Source: Acidovorax sp. SUPP3334 (GTDB taxonomy: Bacteria > Pseudomonadota > Gammaproteobacteria > Burkholderiales > Burkholderiaceae_C). Taken from it: 64,000 nt of DNA. Below, in pieces: positions 47,003 through 55,218 of the stretch. Where the stretch lies: the NCBI RefSeq assembly GCF_030159055.1, contig NZ_BQXQ01000022.1, positions 25,088 through 89,087 of the forward strand, written 5' to 3'. A program made the position numbers and the translations under genes. Within the stretch, counting starts at the first letter, position 1. The number at the start of each line of letters is the position of its first letter. Below the pieces are notes generated by a model. It ran no database searches. It saw only the letters and a program-made list of their open reading frames with translations, and had not been told where the DNA came from.

Positions 47003-47650
47003 ATGTTTTTTGGAAAGCTGTTGCCCCGAGAGGGCAATTTTTTCGAGATGTTCAATCAGCATGCTGACCGCATCGTCGAGGCCGCCCGCGCGTTTTCTCA
47101 GCTGGTCGCCAATTACAACGATCCGCACCTGCGCGACAAATACAACCAGGACGTGGACAACGCGGAGCGCGCTGCCGACCGCGTGACCCACGAGGTCAAC
47201 CGCTCGCTGCACAAGACCTTCATCACGCCCATCGACCGCGAGCAGATCCATTCGCTCATCAACACGATGGACGACGTGGCCGATCTGATCCAGGACTCGG
47301 CAGAAACCATGGCGCTGTACGACGTGCGCCACATGACCGAGGAAATCACCCGCCTGACCGATATCAGCCTCAAGTGCTGCGAACGGGTCCGCGATGCGGT
47401 CAAGCTGCTGGAAAAGATTGCCGACCCGGCTGTGGCCGAGGCCGCGCTCAAGACCTGCGAAGAAATCGACCGGCTGGAAGGCGATGCCGACCGCGTCATG
47501 CGCAGCGCCATGAGCAAGCTGTTCCGCGAAGAGCCCGATGTGCGCGAGGTGCTCAAGCTCAAGGCCATCTATGAGCTGCTGGAGACCATCACCGACAAGT
47601 GCGAGGACGTGGCCAACCACATCGAGGGCATCATCCTCGAGAACTCCTGA
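47003..47650 (+). CDS. DUF47 (PhoU-like) Pit accessory protein
   Basis: 215-aa all-helical cytoplasmic protein of the DUF47/YkaA family, related to PhoU. NFFEMFNQHADRIVEAARAF at the N-terminus, VTHEVNRSLHKTFITPIDRE (around 66-85) and the C-terminal LLETITDKCEDVANHIEGII with metal-type acidic residues. These proteins are nearly always beside Pit transporters and affect their activity. AGGAG precedes ATG 47003. The pit gene starts 35 bp downstream. Confidence 0.94.
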   Translation: MFFGKLLPREGNFFEMFNQHADRIVEAARAFSQLVANYNDPHLRDKYNQDVDNAERAADRVTHEVNRSLHKTFITPIDREQIHSLINTMDDVADLIQDSAETMALYDVRHMTEEITRLTDISLKCCERVRDAVKLLEKIADPAVAEAALKTCEEIDRLEGDADRVMRSAMSKLFREEPDVREVLKLKAIYELLETITDKCEDVANHIEGIILENS

Positions 47651-47684
47651 TCCTGGCCACAAGAAGAAACACACGCTCTAACGC

Positions 47685-48695
47685 ATGGAAACCGTCCAAA
47701 CCGCCCTGTGGGTCGTGATGCTCCTGGTGGCGCTGGCCATCCTGTTCGACTTCATGAACGGGTTTCACGATGCCGCCAACTCCATCGCCACCGTGGTCTC
47801 CACCGGGGTGCTCAAGCCGACGCAGGCCGTTCTCTTCGCTGCGTTCTTCAACGTCATCGCCATCTTCATCTTCCACTTGAGCGTGGCGGCCACCATCGGC
47901 AAGGGCATCGTGCAGCCCGGGGTGGTGGACACGCATGTGATCTTCGGAGCCCTGGTGGGCGCGATCACCTGGAACGTCATCACCTGGTACTACGGGATTC
48001 CCAGCAGCTCATCGCATGCGCTGATCGGCGGCATCGTGGGCGCGGTCATCGCCAAGGCGGGGGCGGGGGCGTTGCTCTCGGCTGGCATTCTGAAAACGGT
48101 GGCCTTCATCTTCGTCTCGCCGCTGCTCGGGTTTCTGCTGGGCTCGCTGATGATGGTGGCGGTCGCATGGATCTTTCGCCGTTCGCGGCCGAGCAAGGTG
48201 GACAAGTGGTTCCGCCGCCTGCAACTCATATCGGCTGGCGCCTATAGCCTTGGGCATGGCGGCAACGATGCGCAAAAGACCATCGGGATCATCTGGCTGC
48301 TGTTGATCGCCACCGGCTATGCGTCCGCATCCGACACCTCGCCGCCCACCTGGACCATCGTGGCGTGCTATCTGGCCATTGGGCTGGGCACCATGTTCGG
48401 CGGCTGGCGAATCGTCAAGACCATGGGGCAGAAGATCACCAAGCTCAAGCCCGTCGGCGGCTTCTGTGCGGAAACGGGCGGGGCGATGACGCTGTTCATC
48501 GCCACGGCGCTGGGCATTCCGGTCTCCACCACCCACACCATCACCGGCGCCATCGTCGGCGTGGGTTCCACCCAGCGGGCCAGTGCGGTGCGCTGGGGCG
48601 TTGCGGGCAACATCGTTTGGGCATGGATCTTGACCATTCCCGCCAGCGCGTTCGTGGCCGCTATCGCGTACTGGGTCAGCCTGCAGCTCTACTGA
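47685..48695 (+). CDS. Inorganic phosphate transporter, Pit family
   Basis: 336-aa inner-membrane symporter taking up phosphate (with divalent metal) by proton coupling. Two inverted signature repeats: DFMNGFHDAANSIATVVSTG (22-41) and GHGGNDAQKTIGIIWLL, plus WYYGIPSSSSHALIGGIVGA and its second-half match GIPVSTTHTITGAIVGVG. Short form without the long central loop of E. coli PitA. Operon with the DUF47 gene. Confidence 0.95.
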   Translation: METVQTALWVVMLLVALAILFDFMNGFHDAANSIATVVSTGVLKPTQAVLFAAFFNVIAIFIFHLSVAATIGKGIVQPGVVDTHVIFGALVGAITWNVITWYYGIPSSSSHALIGGIVGAVIAKAGAGALLSAGILKTVAFIFVSPLLGFLLGSLMMVAVAWIFRRSRPSKVDKWFRRLQLISAGAYSLGHGGNDAQKTIGIIWLLLIATGYASASDTSPPTWTIVACYLAIGLGTMFGGWRIVKTMGQKITKLKPVGGFCAETGGAMTLFIATALGIPVSTTHTITGAIVGVGSTQRASAVRWGVAGNIVWAWILTIPASAFVAAIAYWVSLQLY

Positions 48696-48726
48696 TCGAC
48701 TGCGGGGTAGGTTGATGGGGGAGGTT

Positions 48727-48784
48727 TGCTATATTTTTTATAGCTTTCACCACAATATTCTCTAGGGCATAAGGCACTTTTGAT
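48727..48784 (+). repeat. Interspersed repeat, copy 6
   Basis: TGCTAT at 48727, TAGC at 48741, diverged AGGGCATAAGGC at 48764, tail ACTTTTGATGCC. In the gap after pit. Confidence 0.8.
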
Positions 48785-48795
48785 GCCGAATCCCA

Positions 48796-49242
48796 CTACT
48801 GGGAAATCTTGCGGGCTTCCTCGATCTGGTATTCGAAATAGCGCTGAAAGCTGAAGGCCAGGCTCGCCATCAGTACGGCGGTGCCCACGAGCAGCGACAG
48901 CGCCATGGCAAAGATCGTGAACCAGTGCGTTCTCCCGGGGGGGGCCTCTGGTGATGCGGCTGGATTGAAGCGGGCATTCCATTTCTCCGGCGTCATCAGC
49001 CCGTACAGAATCGCTCGCAGGGCACAGCCCGCAATGGTGAAACCCAGCAGCGGGATGAGCAGCCAGCTTGCATGGTCGTCCTGTCCCAGTTCCTGCACGC
49101 GCTGAATGCCGTAGATTCCCAGCGCCGTGGGAATGGGCAGCAGCCAGCCCGCCATGTCCGACAGGCCATGCAGATAGAAGCGGTGCAATCCCAGAGGTCC
49201 GCCCACAAAAGCCAGCCAGGCGGCGACGGTTTTGTTCTTCAT
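48796..49242 (-). CDS. TM2 domain membrane protein
   Basis: 148-aa inner-membrane protein. The N-terminus is a TM2 domain: KTVAAWLAFVGGPLGLHRFY with the G-x-HRFY turn, then a second helix. Two more hydrophobic segments follow (LLIPLLGFTIAGCALRAILY and IFAMALSLLVGTAVLMASLA), with a charged C-terminus YFEYQIEEARKISQ. Function unknown. The ATG at 49242 was chosen because the TM2 domain starts there. Ten bases separate it from the GNAT gene, same strand. Confidence 0.88.
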   Translation of the reverse strand: MKNKTVAAWLAFVGGPLGLHRFYLHGLSDMAGWLLPIPTALGIYGIQRVQELGQDDHASWLLIPLLGFTIAGCALRAILYGLMTPEKWNARFNPAASPEAPPGRTHWFTIFAMALSLLVGTAVLMASLAFSFQRYFEYQIEEARKISQ

Positions 49243-49252
49243 TGCCGTCCGA

Positions 49253-49774
49253 TCATTCCGGCGAAGTGGTGTCGCCTGCACCCAACGCCTTTTCCATGAG
49301 CACGATGTCGCGCCACGCGCCGAATTTCCAGCCCACCGAGCGCATCACGCCGACTTCGGTGAAGCCGGCGGCACGGTGCACTCCGATGGAGCCGGCGTTG
49401 GCCGAATCGCCGATCACCGCGAGCAACTTGCGGACACCCGCCGCTTCCGCCTGCAACGCCAGCGCATCGAGGAGCTTGCGGCCCACGCCCAGGCCCCGGG
49501 CCGTGTCCGCCACGTAAATGGAGTCCTCTGCCGAGAAGCGATAGGCTGGCCGGGGCTTGAACCAGTTGGCATAGGCGAACCCGAGAATCTGGCTATCCTT
49601 TTCCGCCACGATGTAGGGAAGCCTGCGGGACAGCACGTCGGCGCGGCGGCCAGCCATGTCGGATTCGGTCGGTGGATCCACCTCGAAAGTGCCTGTGCCG
49701 TGCAGAACGTGGTGTTGGTAAATGGCGGTGATGGCAGCGATATCTTCGCTGCGGCTGTCGCGGATGGTAGGCAT
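49253..49774 (-). CDS. GNAT family N-acetyltransferase (phosphinothricin-type)
   Basis: 173-aa acetyl-CoA-dependent acetyltransferase. [40 protein letters not shown], then [20 protein letters not shown] and the acetyl-CoA loop [13 protein letters not shown] (92-104). These match the Pat/Bar/YncA branch, which acetylates phosphinothricin, methionine sulfoximine or similar small amines. Native substrate uncertain. The start lies 16 bp from the divergent rpsP -10 element. Possibly co-transcribed with the TM2 gene. Confidence 0.92.
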   Translation of the reverse strand: MPTIRDSRSEDIAAITAIYQHHVLHGTGTFEVDPPTESDMAGRRADVLSRRLPYIVAEKDSQILGFAYANWFKPRPAYRFSAEDSIYVADTARGLGVGRKLLDALALQAEAAGVRKLLAVIGDSANAGSIGVHRAAGFTEVGVMRSVGWKFGAWRDIVLMEKALGAGDTTSPE

Positions 49775-49787
49775 GCGGGGTGAAGTG

Positions 49788-49810
49788 GCTATAATCGCGG
49801 GCTTTGCAGC
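49788..49810 (+). promoter_or_regulatory. rpsP operon promoter, GCTATAAT element
   Basis: Perfect -10 TATAAT at 49790-49795 inside GCTATAAT, then CGCGGGCTTTGC. The same arrangement is seen before rplS and rpmB. The leader to rpsP is about 95 bases. Confidence 0.75.
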
Positions 49811-49898
49811 GTGTCGCTGGCCGGGTGGCCATGTCGCGTGTCTCAAACGCAGCAAAAAACCATGCAGCTTTACGCTGCGACCACCCGAAGGATTCATT

Positions 49899-50150
49899 AT
49901 GGTCGTTATTCGACTCTCCCGCGGCGGCTCCAAAGGTCGTCCGTTCTTCAACATCGTCGTGGCCGACAAGCGCGTGCGCCGCGATGGCCGATTCATCGAG
50001 CGCCTGGGTTTTTACAACCCCACGGCCAAGGAAAGCGAAGAAGGCCTGCGCATTGCGCAAGACCGTCTGACCTACTGGCAAAGCGTGGGCGCACAATCGT
50101 CGCCCACCGTGGACCGTCTGATCAAGCAGGCTGCCAAGAAGGCTGCCTGA
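49899..50150 (+). CDS. rpsP: 30S ribosomal protein S16
   Basis: 83-aa small-subunit protein. [20 protein letters not shown], then [20 protein letters not shown] and [20 protein letters not shown], the whole S16 pattern. The start at 49899 has AAGGA upstream; a longer frame to 49722 covers the promoter. First gene of rpsP-rimM-trmD-rplS, with a strong hairpin just after it. Confidence 0.98.
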   Translation: MVVIRLSRGGSKGRPFFNIVVADKRVRRDGRFIERLGFYNPTAKESEEGLRIAQDRLTYWQSVGAQSSPTVDRLIKQAAKKAA

Positions 50151-50168
50151 TCCGCGTCCTCCGGACAG

Positions 50169-50214
50169 AAGGCGGGTTCCGTTGGTTTTGCTGACGGACC
50201 CCGCCTTTTTTCTT
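50169..50214 (+). terminator. Hairpin with T-run between rpsP and rimM
   Basis: AAGGCGGG then TCCGT (50169-50182) pairs with ACGGA then CCCCGCCTT (50194-50207), with one internal mismatch and T-rich DNA to 50217. As strong as the window's true terminators but inside an operon, so likely a partial terminator that favours S16 over RimM/TrmD. Confidence 0.8.
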
Positions 50215-50236
50215 TTTTGAAATCCTGTTGCACACC

Positions 50237-50809
50237 ATGCCTAACCTGCCCGTTCTTGAACCCGCCGAATTGCCGCCCGACTCGGTGGAGATCGGCCGCA
50301 TTGCCGATGCATGGGGCGTAAAGGGCTGGTTCAAGGTGATGGCATACAGCGCCGACCCCGAGGCGTTGTTCTCTTCCAAGCGCTGGTATCTGCAGCCCAG
50401 CGAAAAAGGCGCAAAGAGCTTTTTCGAGGGCACCGTGGCGCTCGCGATCCGGCAGGCGCGCCCGCACTCCGACACGGTCGTGGCCTGGGCGCAAGGCGTG
50501 GACGATCGGGATGCCGCCGAGGCGTTGCGCGGCGCGCGCATCTTCGTGCCTCGCTCGAGCTTCCCCACGGCTGCCGAGGACGAGTATTACTGGGTCGACC
50601 TGATCGGTCTGGCCGTCGTCAATCGGGAGGGCATCCCCCTTGGCCACGTGCGCGAACTGCTGTCCACGGGGCCGCAGACCACCCTGGTGCTGGCCTATCA
50701 GCACGAGGGCAAGGAGCAGGAGCGCATGATTCCATTTGTCTCTGCGTTCATCGACAAGGTGGAACTGTCCGAGCGCCGCATCACCGTCGATTGGCAGCCT
50801 GATTACTGA
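50237..50809 (+). CDS. rimM: 16S rRNA processing protein RimM
   Basis: 190-aa assembly factor that binds S19 in the maturing 30S head. EIGRIADAWGVKGWFKVMAY (residues 18-37) opens the N-terminal barrel. The PRC-barrel part has EYYWVDLIGLAVVNREGIPL and the end PFVSAFIDKVELSERRITVD. The ATG at 50237 is preferred to an in-frame TTG nine bases earlier. Lies between rpsP and trmD. Confidence 0.97.
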   Translation: MPNLPVLEPAELPPDSVEIGRIADAWGVKGWFKVMAYSADPEALFSSKRWYLQPSEKGAKSFFEGTVALAIRQARPHSDTVVAWAQGVDDRDAAEALRGARIFVPRSSFPTAAEDEYYWVDLIGLAVVNREGIPLGHVRELLSTGPQTTLVLAYQHEGKEQERMIPFVSAFIDKVELSERRITVDWQPDY

Positions 50810-50860
50810 AATTGATCGAGAACTTGCGCCGCTCACCTGTCTGCGGCGCAGCCCATCGCC

Positions 50861-51628
50861 ATGCGTTTCGACGTCATCACTCTCTTTCCTGAGTTGTTCG
50901 CCCCGTTTCTCGCCAGCGGGGTGACCCGGCGTGCCTATGCGTCGGGCCAGGTCGAGGTGCGACTGTGGAATCCGCGCGACTATGCCGAAGGCAATTACCG
51001 TCGGGTGGACGATCGGCCCTTCGGTGGCGGACCTGGCATGGTGATGATGGCCGAGCCTCTGGCGCGATGCCTGGGGGCCATCCGTGCCGACCGGTCAGAA
51101 GATGCTGGGCATTTAGCGCCGCTGGTTTTGTTTTCGCCGATCGGGCAGGTTCTGAACCACGCCGGCGTGACGCGCTGGTCCGGTAGCGCGGGGGCGATCT
51201 TGCTGTGTGGCCGGTATGAGGGCATCGATCAGCGATTTATAGACGCGCATGTACAGATGCAACTCAGCCTGGGTGATTTCGTGCTGTCCGGCGGCGAGAT
51301 ACCCGCCATGGCCTTGCTGGATGCGGTAGCCCGGCTGCAGCCTGGCGTGTTGAACGACGAAGGCAGCCACCAATTCGACAGCTTCAACGATGCCCTCGAC
51401 GGGCTGCTCGATTGCCCGCATTACACCCGCCCCGAAGAATGGAATGAACGCCGGGTTCCCGCTCCATTGCTGTCGGGGCACCATGTCCAGATCGAGCGCT
51501 GGCGCAGGGATAAGCGCCTGGCCATCACCGCCCAGCACCGCCCGGAACTCATCGAGGCAGCCCGCGTGCAGGGGGTGTTGGACAAGGCCGACGAATCTGC
51601 TTTGGTCAAAAACGGCAACTTGCTATAA
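50861..51628 (+). CDS. trmD: tRNA (guanine-37-N1)-methyltransferase
   Basis: 255-aa SPOUT-class enzyme making m1G37 in tRNA, which prevents frameshifting. MRFDVITLFPELFAPFLASG, DDRPFGGGPGMVMMAEPLAR, and the trefoil-knot region ILLCGRYEGIDQRFIDAHVQ with LGDFVLSGGEIPAMALLDAV. The stop TAA (51626-51628) is part of a TATAAT promoter for rplS. Confidence 0.98.
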   Translation: MRFDVITLFPELFAPFLASGVTRRAYASGQVEVRLWNPRDYAEGNYRRVDDRPFGGGPGMVMMAEPLARCLGAIRADRSEDAGHLAPLVLFSPIGQVLNHAGVTRWSGSAGAILLCGRYEGIDQRFIDAHVQMQLSLGDFVLSGGEIPAMALLDAVARLQPGVLNDEGSHQFDSFNDALDGLLDCPHYTRPEEWNERRVPAPLLSGHHVQIERWRRDKRLAITAQHRPELIEAARVQGVLDKADESALVKNGNLL

Positions 51629-51629
51629 T
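51602..51629 (+). promoter_or_regulatory. Internal rplS promoter overlapping trmD stop
   Basis: TTGGTC (51602-51607), 16 bases, TATAAT (51624-51629), followed by TGTGGGCTTTTC. The GCTATAAT-plus-GGGCTTT arrangement repeats that of rpsP and rpmB. It gives rplS its own transcript of about 110 leader bases. Confidence 0.75.
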
Positions 51630-51740
51630 TGTGGGCTTTTCGATCCTCTGGCCGGCCGCTTTCGCCCTTCGTTGCGATAGCACCTACGTCAATCCCGACG
51701 CTTGCCAATATTGGCGCGGACATGATCGTTGGATGCAAAC

Positions 51741-52145
51741 ATGAATCTGATCCAGACTCTCGAGCAGGAAGAAATCGCCCGCTTGAACAAGACCATTCCC
51801 GAATTCTCCCCTGGCGACACGGTCATCGTGAGCGTGAATGTGGTGGAAGGTACCCGCAAGCGCGTGCAGGCTTACGAAGGCGTTGTGATTGCCAAGCGCA
51901 ATCGCGGCCTGAACAGCGGCTTCACCGTGCGCAAGATCTCCAGCGGCGAAGGCGTGGAGCGTACGTTCCAGACCTACAGCCCACTGATCGCCAACATCGA
52001 AGTCAAGCGCCGCGGCGACGTGCGCCGTGCCAAGCTGTACTACCTGCGTGAGCGCAGCGGCAAGTCGGCACGTATCAAGGAAAAGCTGCCTTCGCGTGTC
52101 AAGCCAGCAGCGGCACCTGCAGCAGCAGCAGCGACCGCCGCATAA
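51741..52145 (+). CDS. rplS: 50S ribosomal protein L19
   Basis: 134-aa large-subunit protein at the 30S-50S interface. [20 protein letters not shown], then [20 protein letters not shown] and [20 protein letters not shown]. The Ala-rich tail after VKPAAAP is longer than in E. coli L19 but usual in betaproteobacteria. Last gene of the rpsP operon, with its own promoter and a terminator. Confidence 0.98.
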   Translation: MNLIQTLEQEEIARLNKTIPEFSPGDTVIVSVNVVEGTRKRVQAYEGVVIAKRNRGLNSGFTVRKISSGEGVERTFQTYSPLIANIEVKRRGDVRRAKLYYLRERSGKSARIKEKLPSRVKPAAAPAAAAATAA

Positions 52146-52166
52146 GGCAGTTCGCGATCTGCCTCC

Positions 52167-52199
52167 AAGCCGCTACAGCGCATGCCGTAGCGGCTTTTT
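52167..52199 (+). terminator. Terminator after rplS
   Basis: AAGCCGCTAC (52167-52176), loop AGCGCATGCC, GTAGCGGCTT (52187-52196) with T5. It ends 31 bases before the Nudix gene start. Confidence 0.92.
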
Positions 52200-52230
52200 C
52201 TTTGGTGGCCCGATTGCTGGGCCCGCATCC

Positions 52231-52959
52231 ATGACGCAGCCTCCCTTACCGTCTTCTGCGATGCCATCGGTGATCGCACCTCTGTCCTCCCTGCCGCAGT
52301 TCGATCCGCGCCAAGTGCCGGTGCTGGGAGTGGACTCCCATCTACCGCCAGTTCCCGCGACCGCGCAGACGGCCAAGGCGCTGCGTCTTCGATTCACTTC
52401 GCCACCATCGTGGACGCCCGAAGTCGTTTACGAACGTGCCTTCACCGAACGGCCACTGCGGCATGCAGCCGTGCTGATACCGATCGTGATGCGCGAACGC
52501 CCCACGGTTTTGCTGACGGAGCGCACGACGCACCTGTCCACGCACTCAGGACAGGTCGCTTTCCCTGGCGGAAGTGCCGATCCGGAGGATGCGAATCCCG
52601 CAGCCACCGCTTTGCGGGAAGCTTGGGAAGAGGTGGGGCTGGAGGCGCAATACGTGGAAGTCTTGGGCGAGTTGGCGACTTACCGGACAGGTACGGGGTT
52701 CAGCATCACGCCCGTCGTCGCGCTGGTGCAGCCTGGGTGCACCTTCCACCCCAATGCCTACGAAGTGGCGGATCTCTTCGAGGTGCCTCTGGACTACCTC
52801 CTCGATCCTGCGCACCACCGGCGCCACGCGTTCGAGTGGGAGGGCGTGACCCGTGAATGGTTTTCCATGCCGTATGAAGACGAGGCCGGCAAGACCCATT
52901 TCATCTGGGGAGCGACGGCAGGCATGCTGCGCAATTTCTACCGGTTCATGCTGGCCTGA
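52231..52959 (+). CDS. CoA pyrophosphatase, Nudix family (NudL-like)
   Basis: 242-aa hydrolase expected to cleave CoA to 3',5'-ADP and phosphopantetheine. The Nudix box with the CoA-type prefix reads LSTHSGQVAFPGGSADPEDA, then ATALREAWEEVGL (about 110-145). The upstream LLTERTTHLSTHSGQ run is the UPF0035/CoA motif. The start at 52231 follows the rplS terminator; longer frames overlap rplS. Followed 65 bp later by the CobD-like gene on the same strand. Confidence 0.92.
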   Translation: MTQPPLPSSAMPSVIAPLSSLPQFDPRQVPVLGVDSHLPPVPATAQTAKALRLRFTSPPSWTPEVVYERAFTERPLRHAAVLIPIVMRERPTVLLTERTTHLSTHSGQVAFPGGSADPEDANPAATALREAWEEVGLEAQYVEVLGELATYRTGTGFSITPVVALVQPGCTFHPNAYEVADLFEVPLDYLLDPAHHRRHAFEWEGVTREWFSMPYEDEAGKTHFIWGATAGMLRNFYRFMLA

Positions 52960-53024
52960 TCTGCGATTATTTTCCGCATGAATGGCCGGCCGCATGCTGA
53001 ACCGGGCCGCTATCATTGCCCACC

Positions 53025-54002
53025 ATGAGTTTCTTTGCCATCCTGTTCGCGTTGCTCATCGAGCAGGCGCGCCCTCTGGCGCGCAGCAACCCCATTCACG
53101 CGGGTGTCCGCGCGTGGGCATTGTCGATCAGCCGAAATTTCGATGCGGGCAAATCCCATCACGGATGGGTGGCATGGGCGCTCGCAGTGCTGGCTCCTTC
53201 ACTGGCCGTGCTGGCGGTTCACTGGCTGTTGTTCTATGGGATCGGCTGGCCTGCGGTCGTGGTTTGGAGCGTTGCGGTGCTGTACGTCACGCTCGGGTTT
53301 CGCCAGTTCAGCCACCATTTCACCAACATCCGCGATGCTCTGGAAGAGCGCGACGAGGACAGTGCGCGGGCGCGGCTCGCCGCCTGGCAGCAGGTCGACG
53401 TTGGCCAACTGCCGCGCAGTGAAATCGTGCGGCACGTCATCGAGTATTCCGTCATCGCCGCGCACCGCCATGTCTTCGGTGTGCTGGCTTGCTTTTCGGT
53501 GCTGGCGGCGTTGGGCATGGGCCCAACGGGCGCGGTCTTGTACCGGCTGGCCGAGTTCGTCTCTCGGTATTGGAAGGCCGGCAGTGCGCACCCTGCCAGC
53601 GCTTCGCTGCAACGCGCCTCCGCCCAATCCTGGACCGTGATCGACTGGCTGCCCGCCCGTCTGACGGCGCTCAGCTTCGCCGTGGTGGGCAGCTTTGAAG
53701 AGGCCATCGATGGCTGGCGTTTCCATGCCCAGCGCTTTCCGAATGACAACGACGGCGTAGTGCTCGCCGCGACGTCCGGCGCCATCAATGTGCGGTTGGG
53801 CGGAGAAGCACTGCGCGCAAAAGTGGATCCGCTGTCGCCTGCTGGCTTCGATGCAGACATCGAAGCTGCGAGCAGCGACGTCACGCCCGGCCGTGAGCCG
53901 GAAGTCGGCCACCTTCGCAGTGTGGTCGGCTTGGTTTGGCGCTCGGTGGTGGTGTGGATGCTGCTGCTGGCCCTTCTTACTCTGGCGCGTCTGCTGGGTT
54001 GA
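53025..54002 (+). CDS. CobD/CbiB family membrane protein
   Basis: 325-aa inner-membrane protein of the CobD/CbiB family. MSFFAILFALLIEQARPLAR, HHFTNIRDALEERDEDSARA, VRHVIEYSVIAAHRHVFGVL and SWTVIDWLPARLTALSFAVV are the family landmarks. True CobD makes adenosylcobinamide phosphate. This shorter LLIEQARPL form is widespread in betaproteobacteria without a B12 operon beside it, so its role may differ. No cob genes adjoin it. Confidence 0.85.
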   Translation: MSFFAILFALLIEQARPLARSNPIHAGVRAWALSISRNFDAGKSHHGWVAWALAVLAPSLAVLAVHWLLFYGIGWPAVVVWSVAVLYVTLGFRQFSHHFTNIRDALEERDEDSARARLAAWQQVDVGQLPRSEIVRHVIEYSVIAAHRHVFGVLACFSVLAALGMGPTGAVLYRLAEFVSRYWKAGSAHPASASLQRASAQSWTVIDWLPARLTALSFAVVGSFEEAIDGWRFHAQRFPNDNDGVVLAATSGAINVRLGGEALRAKVDPLSPAGFDADIEAASSDVTPGREPEVGHLRSVVGLVWRSVVVWMLLLALLTLARLLG

Positions 54003-54110
54003 TCGCGTCGGTTCACCGTCGGGTGGTCCGGGCTATTTCCGTTGCTGCACAGGCCCGGCACGCTGCCCGTTAGTCCAATGGCCTGCAGGCAGGCTCTGAG
54101 AGAACTTTCC

Positions 54111-55193
54111 ATGACCCGATCCGAATCCCTGTCCCAAGAGCCACTCACCCAGGAGATGGCTGCCACAGCATCGCGATTTTGGTCGGCCGTCTTGGCAGAG
54201 CAGTCCGAATTGCAGGCGCTGGACTCGGTGCCGTTCATGGAGCGACTCAATGTCTTGCTGGAGCCCTGCGTGCCCGGTGTGACTGTAGAGGTGGCAGGGG
54301 CCGGCAAGGACGGCTCGGTCGAAGGGGCGCGGCTCGTTTTTACCGCCCATGGCAGTGCCGAGCGGTTTGCGGATGTGCAGGCGTTGACCACCCAGGCGCC
54401 GCCACAATTGCCATGGCGCGTGGAGGCATTTCGCCAGAGGATGTCCGGCGGCTTCGGGATGCGCATGGACGGGTTCGATCTGGCCACCCATGAATTGCTG
54501 GTACGCGTCGGCCAGCTCGATGGGCGCATTGCGTTGGCGCTCTCGTTTTCCAAGCCGGTGCCCATGGATCTGCAGGACCATGCGCGTCACATGGCGTTCA
54601 TCCTGCTCGACCACATGCTTGGCGAATACGATTTCTCCGTCAAGGTCGGCGTGGTGGAGTTCGAGGCCGACGGGGTCAGCGATGACGCGGGCTTCGAAGA
54701 TTGGCAACCTGCATCGCTGGATGACAGCGTGGCGCGCATTGATGTCTTTTGGCGGGAAAACCTGGGCCGCTCGGCGATCTACCCGGCAGAGCCAGTACGC
54801 TGGGCTGCGCTGGAAGGCCGTGACGCCAACGGCGATCCCATCATGGCTCAGGTCAACCTGAGCGCCAATGCGCTGGTATCCCGTGCAGACTTCGGGTGGC
54901 GGGTGCAGGCAAGTCTTCCTGCAGATGACAAATCCGCGCTGCAGCAGGCGCAGGATTTCGAAGATGCCTGGATCGGCGCCGCGACGATGTACCAGCAAGG
55001 TATTTGCAGCCACATTGTTCTGCGGGGTGGCGCCCGCACCGTGCACTGCTATGTCACCAATGCCGACCATGCCCTGGAGGCCGCGCGCCGCGTAGCACAG
55101 GCTTTCCCCGGGATGGAGGCGCCAGTTCTGGAAGCCCGGCATGAACCCGCATGGGGCGATTACCTGACGTGGTACGTGGAATGCCGTGAATGA
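54111..55193 (+). CDS. Conserved-looking protein of unknown function, 360 aa
   Basis: I do not recognise the family. No signal peptide or membrane segment, mixed alpha/beta and rather acidic. Features: a helical N-terminus (TQEMAATASRFWSAVLAEQS), a beta-rich middle with RIALALSFSKPVPMDLQDHA and HMAFILLDHMLGEYDFSVKV (around 165-185), and a C-terminus with VHCYVTNADHALEAARRVAQ. The last resembles a small DUF695-like or ACT-like module, tentatively. Start at 54111 with GAGAGAA upstream. It follows the CobD-like gene by about 110 bp and converges on rsgA. Codon use is native, so this is a resident gene. Confidence 0.72.
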   Translation: MTRSESLSQEPLTQEMAATASRFWSAVLAEQSELQALDSVPFMERLNVLLEPCVPGVTVEVAGAGKDGSVEGARLVFTAHGSAERFADVQALTTQAPPQLPWRVEAFRQRMSGGFGMRMDGFDLATHELLVRVGQLDGRIALALSFSKPVPMDLQDHARHMAFILLDHMLGEYDFSVKVGVVEFEADGVSDDAGFEDWQPASLDDSVARIDVFWRENLGRSAIYPAEPVRWAALEGRDANGDPIMAQVNLSANALVSRADFGWRVQASLPADDKSALQQAQDFEDAWIGAATMYQQGICSHIVLRGGARTVHCYVTNADHALEAARRVAQAFPGMEAPVLEARHEPAWGDYLTWYVECRE

Positions 55194-55218
55194 TCTGGCG
55201 CGTGCTGCTGAACGCGCG

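Noticed and set aside
53025..54002. Evidence of a B12 biosynthesis cluster from the CobD-like gene
   Set aside because: No other cob or cbi genes nearby; this short CobD form is common without such a cluster, and the riboswitch is 10 kb away.
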